64,000 nt of DNA, taken from the NCBI RefSeq assembly GCF_010183535.1, contig NC_071333.1:14692587-14756586 (forward strand). Reading direction: 5' to 3'. This DNA is from Caenorhabditis remanei (taxonomy: Eukaryota > Nematoda > Chromadorea > Rhabditida > Rhabditidae). Positions 42,880 through 54,283 of the stretch are shown here, piece after piece. Both the position numbers and the translations under genes were made by a program. Below the pieces are notes generated by a model. It was not told the DNA's origin, did no database searches, and saw only the letters and a program-made list of their open reading frames with translations. Position 1 is the stretch's first letter. Every line of letters begins with the position of its first letter.

Positions 42880-44738
42880 ATGACGACCCGAAGAATCGTA
42901 CTGTTCTGCGCCGTCGCCGCGTGCGTCTCAGCCGCCTCGTCGGAGATCTCTGTCCGCATCGAGAGACATTTCCCATGCTCAGCTAGCTCAGGTTTGTGAA
43001 TTATTTTTAGTTTCATCACAAAATAGTAAATACTAGGGTTTGAAAATAGATTCTATCTACTTCCAAAGTAATTTCACTTCTTATGCTGAACGATGTTCAT
43101 CAGATTGTTACAGAGAAGTTGTCTGCTAATACTGTATACACATTTTTACCACTAACTCCTTAAGTTAATACAAAGAAGTCCTAAATTTAAGTACTTTTCC
43201 ACTATTTCATTGAAATTAAGTTGAAGCAAAACAATTCGTTCATTAGAAAATCCATGCTTTCTTATTAGTTGATATCCCATTTTTCAAACAGTTCATTCTC
43301 CAAATCAAATTTTGAAGCATCAATATTACTACAAATCTTTAGAAGCTGTAAGTGGTCCAGTTTTTTGCAAATTGACCACTTCAGATGACCACTCCAAATT
43401 AGATCAAGAGACTACTCACGTCATTTTTTACGATCAGTCTACTAAAAAACGTGTTTCTCGATTGCATGTCACTTACGCAAAGTTCAATGTCTCAAGTTCT
43501 TCCCCCGATAGGAAGCTTTACTGTCAGTTGTTTCACAATCTTCTTATCCCAGTCAAATCGCAAAGGATTTTGAGAAAAAAGTGATTTGGACTGCAGGCTA
43601 GGAAGTGCGCGGCCTTGGAGACGTATACTGGTGTATCGGCAATAAAATACCGATAAAAGAGTAGAGGGGATAGGGTATCAGAAAGAAAAACTGACGATAA
43701 GGATGTCCCGATTCGATTCGATCTCTATGTCCATGGCTATTTCCTGTTTCATGTTTTGTCGGACGCTTCGCCAAATCCCAAGTCGGAAAAGGATACGGAT
43801 TTGGTGATAAAACTGTTGAGTCTAGCACTACGTCAGAGGGATAGGAGTTTCAGAAGGGTCTACCAAGAAATTAAGTACAAAAAAGGATTAAAGTGCAATA
43901 GTTCAAATGAAAAGTTTTCAGGACCAAAGAAAGATACTCTCCTTATCAAGTTCCCTTCATACAAAACAGCTGGAGTTCAGTTCCATGAAGAAATCAGCGA
44001 GAATGGACACAAATGCTTCAGAATGTCCGGAGGAAAAGTTGAGGTGAGTCATTCCCAAAACGGATTAATGTAGAAAATTGAAAATTTTGAAAAATTCAGG
44101 TGTATGCCCCAGGACTCGATGGATCTAAAAAATACTATGTTCATCTTGAGACTAGAATTGGAATCCACGGAAAGCCAGAGAGATGCGTAAACGCTGACTC
44201 AAATGGATGCGGAGGAATCGGATCTTGGTAGGCAATATATATTTTTTATTTTTGAAATCCTTAAATTTAGAACATGAATATAATTAGGTAAAATTGGTCA
44301 TTTTTAGCGTCCACTGTGATATCTGCCACACTATGGGAGGATCTCTTAAGAACTTTGTTCAAATCTTCCAAGCCGACAAGCCAGCTCAATGCTCTAGCAA
44401 GGTAACCACTACCATAAGATTCAAAAAGCATGTAATATTTCTTACAGGGACTCCCAGCCGGATCATACACCGACCTCTCCCTCCGAGTCTGTCTTCCAAC
44501 CAAAAACGAACTCCTTCCATTCCTTGACCAAAACGCTTCCCGTGCCGAACAATTGTGGGATCTCTTCGTCAGCTCCCGCGCCCGTTCCGGTGAAATTCCA
44601 CTTGTCATCGCTGCTCGTCTTTTTGACAGACCAATCAACAACATGGATGCCAAGTCATTGAACACACTACTCCATGACACCAAGGAAGGAATGATTGGAT
44701 GCCACTGGATCTACGCCACTGTCTCCCAACCAAACTAA
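42880..44738 (+). CDS. Secreted cysteine-rich protein, tandem family member C
   Basis: Exons 42880-42991, 43922-44043, 44100-44227, 44308-44401 and 44448-44738 give 248 residues. Signal peptide (MTTRRIVLFCAVAACVSAASS). Family core: KCFRMSGGKVE, GCGGIGSC-VHC-DIC, LRVCLP, LVIAARLFDRP and an end segment LLHDTKEGMIGCHWIYA. Compared with A and B, the last three exons are fused into one, so two introns have been lost (or were gained in A/B), and the YWxLPFNQ box is degraded. Intron 1 is unusually long (930 bp). Exon 1 has markedly higher GC content than the rest of the region. AATAAA at 44935-44940. Confidence 0.83.
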
Positions 44739-44934
44739 TTTCCCACTAAACATCATTTTTATTATCTCTTGTTCTTTTTTTCTTTCATTACATCGATTCT
44801 GGTTGAGTCGGTGTGTGTATCTGTATGTCAGTGGACAACCGGGTAAAACCAAAATTTACAACTGTTTTTCTTTTTTCTCTTTGTCATCTTACCCTTTTTA
44901 ATTGCAAGTTTTATAGAGGTCAGCACTCTGTATG

Positions 44935-44940
44935 AATAAA
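44935..44940 (+). terminator. Poly(A) signal of secreted family member C
   Basis: AATAAA about 197 bp after the stop codon, facing the convergent minus-strand gene that ends at 45195. Confidence 0.5.
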
Positions 44941-45194
44941 TTTCGAAATTCTTTAAATGTAAATCTACATTTGCAAGAGATTTGACAGTACAAAAAGTAA
45001 AGGAAAGGAGAGTAAGTCAAAAACGCAGGGAAAATACACACCAGTTCAGGCGAGATATAAAAAAGGCATTGGGGGGAAGAAATGGTTTAGTGGCAGAAAA
45101 GATTGCACAGGTTTCACTGAAATTACAGGCAAAAAGAGATCGATAATGATTGAGCATTGATAACTGAGACATTGAGAGGTGAGATACTTGTATT

Positions 45195-46970
45195 CTAGAT
45201 TTTTCCGTTGATTTCCTCCTCAGAAGAAGGAGGGCTTGGGTTGATGCGACGACGACGGAAACAGCTTTCGAAGCCCATCTGAAAAGAGAAAGATAATAAT
45301 TTAATACTAATTGAATTTCTACTTACCTTCGCCACTCTGACAATCCACCAATCCCCATGTTCCATCTCCTCCTTCTTAACATCATCATCACTATCTTTCC
45401 TCTTCACACTTCCATTTGTTTCTTTCTCTTTCTTCGTGCTCTTCTTCTTTGACATTTTGACGTCGTCACTCATTTTGGAACCTCTTCTCCACGCGGTGAA
45501 CGAATCGAAATCCATGTGGACCAGATTGTCCTTTCCTGAGTAGGTGGTGTTACGACGTACGAGAATCGGCCGAGCGGATATCTGAAAGCATGGAAATTTG
45601 TAATTGTTATAAATAAGACGCTGATTACCTTTGGCGGACAGAGATCAAACGCGGTGTTTTCAATATCTGGGTACGCTGGTGGAGGTACAGTAACCGAGAA
45701 GGAGACCCGTTTGGTTTGTGTTGTCTCACGACAATAGAACTTGCCGAGCTCGACACAGGACCACGATCGACGCATTCCACCAACTGAAACAAAAGGAATA
45801 AATGAAATCCTCTCAGAAATCTCAAAAAGTTGAAAACTAACGAAATCAGAAACCCAAGGCTCCTTTCTGAGTTTAATTATCGTGAGCACGCTTGTTTTCA
45901 AGGGTGCCCCAGCGTTGTAAATTGTCAGAAAGTACGTCATTCAAAAGCGCTGACAACAAAACAGAAATCAAGCTTACCAGGTTGGTAGAGCTCCTCCTTA
46001 AAGTTGGCCATCAAAACTGAATTCCGCCGTTTCAACTGAAATTGCAATTTTCTCTGACGTTTCTCACGTTCACTTCTGGGCATTTTAGTGTCGTTTGCGT
46101 TAGCCTGGAAATGGAAGTGGTTAGTTTATGAGGGGGATGTGAATGAGACACTGAACAATTAGAATGGAATGGTGATAAACTTACGTCGGACAGGGAGACG
46201 TAGATACCGTATAAGTGTTCAGATGAGGAATCGGTTGGGAGGTATGGTTCTGAAAGTTGACAGTTTTTTTTTTTAATTTTCCAGTTTTTTCAAATTCCAA
46301 GAATAAAAGTGTGAGAAAATCCGGGTTGGTATAATTGGAAGACGTGAGAAATTTAAAGTCTTTAAAAATTTTTTAAACTTTCTTAACTTGACGTCAACTA
46401 AAAGACTAATAGAAGTTATTTACTCATGGGCCGTGAGCATGAGGTCCCAGTTATAACAAAAAACGTCAACCGGAACTATTGTATGTTCTATCAACAAAAA
46501 TTTTACGGAAGAAATATCAAAAACTCAGATAATATTCTATTATTGAAAAACGAACAAATGGATGGTAGAATATATCAAAAGATTACTCATGTGTTGTTTT
46601 TTTATGAAAATGTTCGTATCAAAAGATATAATGATTGTTCTTAAGCGTCAGACATCACAATATCCAGGGTGTCAATATATTCAACATATTCTGTAAGTGA
46701 CACTTGACAGGTGGGATGGGGTTTTGTTGATATTCCCTTTTTGAATACAATGAGACCTTAATTCAACTCAACCTCGCGTCACTTCTCAGGGTCACATCAT
46801 GAATTTCTCTATTTCTTATTTACAGATTATAATCTTCAACTTGTTTTGTCTGCCTGCTTTTTTTTCAAGAATCCACCTATAAACATACCTCGGTCCGTAT
46901 TCCACCCGCGGAGAAAGTTGAATTCATTAGGCTTAATAAGCACTGGATCAGAAACTGCCGGTCGGAGCAT
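45195..46970 (-). CDS. Unrecognised charged protein, 7 exons
   Basis: Exons 46970-46889, 46249-46185, 46104-45978, 45949-45890, 45783-45629, 45581-45327 and 45278-45195 chain in phase to 275 residues. The start AAAATG lies 4 bp after an acceptor (cgtttcag), so it may be trans-spliced there; further 5' exons are possible. No signal peptide or membrane helix. Landmarks: a very basic segment MPRSEREKRQRKLQFQLKRR (about 57-76), MRRSWSCVELGKFYCRET (about 116), SVTVPPPAYPDIENTAFDLCPPK (about 140), a Lys/Glu/Asp-rich low-complexity stretch (KKKSTKKEKE...DSDDDVKKEE) and WWIVRVAKMGFESCFRRRR near the end. The donor of exon 4 (gtgctc) is weak but is the only one keeping frame. Function unknown; nuclear or cytoplasmic scaffold is only a guess from composition. 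Confidence 0.65.
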
Positions 46971-49900
46971 TTTCTGAAACGGAAAGTTTAAATATAGAGT
47001 GAAGAAAATAAAGAGAGCATGAGTGAAAAAAGAAAAAAGAAAACAAATAAAAGGAAACGTGCTGTTCCAGATTTTAATTAGGAAAAAAAGGTTTGTCTAT
47101 CTTTTTTTTTAATGGCGTGCTGGTGGCAATAGTCATTTCATAGGATCTATGTCGCTGCTTAGTATTTTCTGGAACTATGCTCTGTTTTTTTTTCTGCAGG
47201 TAGACAATCGTATGCTGATTTTATTTCCAATTTGCAGTGAAATAATTTTTGATTAGGTTCCTTATTACATAAATCTGAACAAAAAACCTGTAAACGAGTG
47301 AATTACTTCCTAAACGAAAGAACAGGAGACTCCGTTCCTTCTTACTTGACTGGTAATTAACTAATTGTTAGAATTATTCATTTGAGTGTGAAAATAAAAT
47401 GAAAAAGTGAGTTCATTTTGCTCCAATGACTTAAAGGAACTTGTAAACCCTACATATGGGCAGACAACTGAACAAAATTCGGGTCTTACCGGGACAGAAG
47501 AGGATTACCATCACCTATCAGTGAGAACAAAAAATCTAGAAAGAAAATGTGATATAAATAACTTTCCTCTCCCACTCTTACGGAAAACTGAAAAATGAGC
47601 TGGGTTGGGTGAGTTGAAAAATAGAAAAGTACGCAGTGAAGAATTATTTCAACGGACGTGGGAAGAAGCAAAAAGAGTGGGAAAAAAACGGTGATAAATA
47701 TGATGGGCTTAGGCTATTTTTTCTTTTCTTGGACTTCTCAGAAAATATGGAGAAATAGAGAGGGAAGGAGGAAAGTGATGGGAATAAATTGAAAGGCGAA
47801 AATTTTCTTCCGCAAGAATAGTTTTCGAAATTGAAACTTGAAGTCGGAAATAGTTTGTTTATTGGAGAAGTGAAAAGAACATCTGGCACAGGAGAAAATT
47901 TATGTTTAGCTTATTTTAGTAGATAGGAAGAAATGAAAAATGAGCAACTCGTGAGGACCAACTGACACTTATATGACGTTCTGTGAAAAGCCTCATTCCT
48001 GTATTAAACTAATTTCGACAAGAAAAATCAGACATTGAACAAGTTGAAATACAAAAGTACAGTCTAAAAATGGCTACACCACAAAGAAAACAAAAATTTG
48101 AATAACATTTCGGGCTCTTGGGTCTCTAAATCTCAAAACACAATATATTCGGGTCGCAAATCACTCAATGTTTCCTTTGCTTGAAGGGTCCAAATGCAAT
48201 AATACTAGAAAGAGATAGAAAACGAACAATGGCTCGGTTTTAATTGGAAAACAAAATAAGAAATGATTTGAAATCGTTTCGACTTACTCGTTTCTTCTTT
48301 TTTTCAAAAAAAAACCAGTGGGTATGCTCCAAAAGCACTCGGAAACACATGACATTCATTATTTCTTGGTAGCAGCTAAACTAAATTAATCACGAACGTA
48401 TGGTGTTGGCAATAAATCATCATCTTTCAAAAATGTCCGGAAACAAATACACACACCCACCAGTGAACACTACCTCTTATCGTTTTTCCAAAAGAAATTC
48501 GGACATAATTGTCTATTGTGTCGTCTTTCACTATCATTCACTTTCTGGCATTTGTACTGTTGTACTTGTTGGAGTGTTGCAAAAAATGTAAAGGTTTGTC
48601 ACAACCGGTTATATTCTCCGGAAGAAAAGTTCATGACATTGGATGATCACCGTTCGTTAATAATCTTCTTGTTTTTTTTCTTTTTTTTCAAGAATACAAG
48701 AGAATAGACCGAAAATAATAATAATTATTATTATTCCCAAGTTGAACTTCTTAGTATTCGAGGATAGATAATTGGTTTCCATAGGTTCATGGGAACTTGG
48801 CGGATTAATGAGTGTGAATTATTGGAATACAGGTAACGGAAGTAGGTTTGAGAAGGACGAGAAAAAATAATAAGGTTGTTATCCTTGAATGTAACTAGAA
48901 TAAGAATAACTCGTCATTGTGTTGTTGCTCTTATCATTTTTGATGGTCACTTGAACTGATAACGTTAAGTAATGATTGAATTTTCAAAAGTTGTATAAAA
49001 TTGTATAAAAATGAAGTACAGAAAATCAACATGTTGAAACAATTGTTCTTCCTTTCTAATTTTCGAAATTGAAAACGACAATCTCCCTCACATCAAGATA
49101 AAAAAACGAGAAAGACAAGACGTCTGAAAAAAACCAAGAAGGGCATTGGTATTGTGTTACAACTACGTATACGAAGAAGTCACAAGTTGCGCTTCACTTG
49201 ATAATTGAAGACTACAACTTGAGAACGGACACAAAGAGGACTATTCTTTGAAAAAAGAAAAAAACAATCATTATAGAAATTTAAAATGAACTAACATACA
49301 TATAATATGCTAATATGTATTTCGAGAGCAATGAAATGGATACATTTGATAGGAAAACTGATTCGTTGTTATTCTGCTAACAAGTACTTTGTAGGCTTCT
49401 GCATATAGCTTCAGACTAGAAACTAACTGGTTTTGAATTCAAGAATTCATAGAATCAGAATCATCTCAATTAGATTCACATGAACTTCTCTGCACCCTAA
49501 AGGGTTTGAGAAAAAATCACGTAACAAGAGTACGTTTTTCAGATCAAGAAGGCAGATCAATTGTATCACTTTGAAGTTGCAAATATGTAGAAAACAACTG
49601 AATAGAAGGAAATTTTTGGTAGGAAGATAGATGCGATTATAGAAAAAAGGAACACATGGAATTCTAAATTCTCTACACAACTGAATGAATTTATACTTCC
49701 ATACTTATTTTTGAAAAAAATTATTACTGATGTGAGTTATTATATTATGAATACGTAAATACGATGCACAGTATAAGGGATGATATCAAACTTGAAATCA
49801 TTGGATCAACTCATTTTCTATTTTTACAAAGGGCGTGCAAAGTTACAAGAAATCTGCGGAATAAAATCAGAGAACCATAAGCAAAGCGGAAAAAAAAATG

Positions 49901-52900
49901 ATTTGCTCTTTCAACCGACAGAGCGAAAATTGCAAGTTGAGGAAAATCATTTTTATGAGAAGTGGAGTTTAGGAAATTTTTGAGGTTTATAAATATATGG
50001 GGGTTGGCAGTAGAAGGATACAAAATCTGAAATAGGGAGAGAGTATCATATTGTATCCAGCAAGTGGGTGACCAGTCATTGTGTGGTAGTGCCTCCTACA
50101 TATCTACTAGTCATACTTGACACCTACATACTTTTTTGAGTTTTCCTGTTTTGGATTGCTCAACAATATCTGAAAAGAGTTGTGTTTTATAGTTTCAAAG
50201 TTTCAAAGCAACAAGGAGAAACATTTTTGAAAAACACGTGGATATACATAACTCAGAAAGTACGAGTCTCCAAACGCTATCCAATTTTGTTTTCCTAATC
50301 CTCCTGTGAAACTGGGTTCTCAAAACTTTAATCCTCGCACCTAGAGTGAAAGTTATTCTTAGCCAAGGGCCGAGTGTACAACACTCCGTTTTTTTTCTGA
50401 ATTATATGGTTGCTCCTCACGCATAATCTCAAGGTGCCAATCAAATTGGTCAGCAGAATAGGTTATTCAAACGACGTATACTTGATCAAGATCAGTAAAA
50501 TAAGAGAAACATTAGATGAGTCATAAGGAAGTGTCTTACCCGTCACCTACAAACAATTTTTATCACAGATGTTACTGTTTCACAACACAGTTCTCTCGGT
50601 GTCGAGTCTAAGACACAATATTGCGCTTGTCCGATTTCTATTGCTTGACTATTTACTTATGATTTAGTTGACTGGCATTTTTTATTTTTCCTTACTACTC
50701 GCAGAAAATCAACAATTCTAACACTCCGACAACTTGATCTTTGACAGACGTACAAACTAAACACTTTTTGATTTTTATTTGTTGTTTTACCTGTTCGCGC
50801 TTCAAAATTTGTTCGAAACAGCTAATTTTTTTGAACTTTCGGTAATTTTAGTTAAAAAAATGTAAAAGAAGTAAAAGAAAACGGTTTCCAGAAATCTAGG
50901 AAGAGTAATGACTGAATCGTTTCGATAAGTCGTCTGTTATGTACTTTTTGAAATGAAAAATATTGAATCACGTTTTAAATTAAGCTGTTACATAAAAAAC
51001 TGCTGATTTTTGTTTGTGAGCATCGGAATCTTAATCACAATCAACGAACTTTACGAACTTTTCAATCCCAATCTAGAATGGAAGGTTTTAAAGTCAATAC
51101 CTTCTCAATAACATTTTTCACATGTTTATGAACTTTTGGAACCGAAGTAAGAAAATAATGCTGGGGACCTTTGACTTTTGAATTTTTGAAAATGTTAGAC
51201 TCATTTTCTCACAATTTGAAATGAATAGTTTTGAAAAACCATATCCACATACATTATAATTTGAAACGTTTTGATGACGAGGCTCAAAAAAGCAAAAACC
51301 AACAGCAAACGAAACAAAAATTTGATTGATACTTTCAAGAGGTAATATTCATCAATAATTAATGTAGTAAAAAGTAGAACAAAACAAAAAAGTCGGTTGA
51401 ACTCGGATCGGTCGCCACGCCGCCTACACGAGGTGATCGGTGGGGGTCGTCTCAACTTCGAACAACACTATAAAAACTGAAGAGAACCAGGCATTTAGTG
51501 TTTCCAAAATCAGAAAAGTACACAAGACTGTTGATATCACTTAAAACGACCACCAGCGGAAAAATGAATTATTTGATAGACACTGATCATGACTAGTTTA
51601 ACATAGATCATTTAGAAAAAAAGAATTGGAAAAAAATAATATTCACCGGGAGGTTTTCTACTGTACGGATTAGCGAATGGGTGCAAAGAAAGTGGTCATT
51701 GTAAACCACGCTGTGATGAAATGCCCACAGACAGTATTATCGAAAAAATTGTTTACGGAACTTGAAACATGTGAAATGTTTCGAATCTTCACTATTCGAA
51801 ATTCAACTCAAGTCTACTGGTTACTGGATAAACGTCAGGCTAATGTCATTTTTAGCAAAAAAGACAACAAGAAAAATAGGAAAAGAACAAAGCTGAGAGT
51901 CCTTTCGGTCGTACGTCGACATTTGAATAATTGATGAAGAACACATATATTCAAAAGGAAAAACTGATTGAAAATAGGATAAAAAGCAAGAAGAGCAAAG
52001 TGATGGATTGTATGAAATGGTGCAAGAATCAAATATGAGGAAATGTCAAAGAAATTGAAAGAAAAATAGGAGAAAGGTTCTGAAAAACGAGAAACGGACC
52101 TTGATAGAAGTGAAACAGAATAAAAAAAACAAAACAAGTTGATTGAAGAACCTGAACAAACGTATGTTTCGCCAATCAATCTTCGCCTCCTCATGGTTGA
52201 AGTGTAGAGGTTGGGTGGGAGGCAGTGGGAGTGGAAAACGAAATGGAATGGCGATTGATAGATACAAAATTTCAAACAAGGTCAAAATTGTTTCACAAAT
52301 TACCCACTCCTGTACTCTATTTTGTTAACTGTCTGTTGTATTCAACAAATTTCGTTGTGTTCCAATGATTATTGAAGTATAATAGGAAAATTGAAATTTA
52401 TTCGCCGATTATCTCACTTTGGAACAAATTTATTGTTTAAAAAAAGTTCGAGATCATTTTACAGATTTAATTTCTCAAATATTGCTGAACATATACAATA
52501 GTTTGTGTTTATTCCAATTATCTCACAATGATTGTTTTACACCTGAAAATAATGTCATACAGTAAAGGATTTATTTTTTAAGGAAGCTTTTCCAAAGACC
52601 AGAATAGGCCGTAGGAACCCCTTTCCGCTATCGAATTCATATTTATAGATGATTCTGTACCTGTATGTAAATACGAAATGCCAAACAAACATGACGTGGT
52701 GTATCTCTTGAGAAGTATTCAGGTCTGAAAATCAAATGATGTCAGTCGAGTGCACAATTTTTCAAATTTTGAGTTCAAAAAAATGGAATACAAAAATTTT
52801 GTGAAAAAGGAAGATTGTATTGAATGTGTGGATGTTTTGAACAGGGACTTTTTTGAAATACTTCGAAAACTGAGAGTAATTTTTTATTGCCGGCAGACTG

Positions 52901-54283
52901 TGACAAATAATTCTCAGAACAGAATAATTTTAAAATTAAATTGTATTTTGACTTGCTTTGTAATAACAGAATGTTTTATTTATCAGATTCAATTATTATA
53001 ATCTGATTTCCCGGAAATCAGATTGCAAAAAATGTACACTTGATTATTCAATCAATAGTGGCAGTATTAATTTAAAAAAAAACAATAATTTTCATTTGAG
53101 TTCTGATTTTTTCAAGTTGCAATTTTCTGACCTACTCTTTTCATACCACAATAGTGTCTTGAACAAACAAAATATCGAATCAGAGTGAAAATTGAAATAC
53201 TTCCACACTACAATAGTTCCAGCAACCAGTTTTGTTTGCATTCCCGTTTTTCCCGGTACATAATAGAACTTATTGCACTTGCGCTATTCATGTTTGTTTA
53301 CAATCGGTCAAAGAATAAAGCTTGCTAAAAATCTAGCCTTCTCACATCATTTGGTCGATGCTGCTTCAAAATATTTGTGGGACTCTTTTTGCTGAAAAAA
53401 ACAAGGAGATTGAGATTTTCAAAATTCAGTCGTCATCGTATTTTTATATATATAAAATAAGAAAAAAAACAGTGTTGTTTTTCAGAAATAATTTTATTTG
53501 GTTTCATTTGATTAAACACATCGAAAAATACATCAACGTTATTTATATATAGTTATATATTAAATACAGAGACTTCAAGCAGGCGAGAGGCACTACAGCC
53601 TAAAAATTAGTTTTTCTTTGTGTAGTTGATTTGCTTCTGGCTATTAAGGAGTAAATACATGTGGAGACTAACATAATAGTTTGGATGGGATCTGTGGTTT
53701 CTAAATGACGGTTTGAAAAGCAGAAAAGTGATGGACGAAGACGGGGAAAAGCAATAGGTAAGATGAATTTTTAAAGTTAAGAACAGGAAAATAGAAGTTT
53801 CAAACATTTGGGACCGATGGTGGGATGTTGTGTAATGATTTTTGTGGAAGGATGGAATTATATTCAAGGTGAGATTGAAAAATGATAAAACGGCAATGGC
53901 TGGGACCTACAGACCAAGCTGACAAGGGGCAACGTTCCTAGTGAAAACTATTTTGTTGGGATTAAATATAAGGGATTGAAAAATACAATATGTTTTTACA
54001 CAGTAAACATGACAGATTTTGCATCGGAGCACAGCTCGCAAATTTCAAAATACGGGAAAAGGATCGACAAGAAGGGGTGAGAGATGTTTCTAAGGGAATT
54101 TTAGACGTGAGAAGGACCAGGAGGACAGGACAGACAGGTTTCAATGGAATAGGAATAATAGTGGATGGTTATTTAGAAAAGAGAGTACTGTAAGCTTAAG
54201 AGGAATAGAGGAGGAGATCATAAACTGGGAATTATTGACGAGTTCATCGGGGCAATATTTGTAATGTAGTATGTTGGGTACGT
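46971..54283. other. Long region without a supported gene
   Basis: About 7 kb of AT-rich DNA between two minus-strand genes, likely upstream regulatory sequence of the gene at 45195-46970. Frames of 60-85 codons occur (for example 51677-51934) but have no splice context or recognisable content. Contains a perfect short palindrome at 53000-53024. Confidence 0.4.
53000..53024. repeat. Perfect 25-bp palindrome with a TTCCCGGAA core
   Basis: AATCTGATTTCC, one C, then GGAAATCAGATT: twelve matched bases on each side of a single spacer base. The centre TTCCCGGAA fits the generic STAT-site form TTCN3GAA. Could be a transcription-factor site, a hairpin, or a chance repeat. Confidence 0.35.

Noticed and set aside
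42642..42986. 114-codon plus-strand ORF and matching minus-strand frames
   Set aside because: Out-of-frame shadows over the GC-rich first exon of secreted family member C, whose signal-peptide frame joins in phase to the next exon.
43312..43584. 90-codon plus-strand ORF in intron 1 of secreted family member C
   Set aside because: No acceptor/donor pair joins it in phase with the flanking exons and it shows none of the family's conserved motifs.
51677..51934. 85-codon plus-strand ORF
   Set aside because: No recognisable content, no splice context, isolated in AT-rich intergenic sequence.
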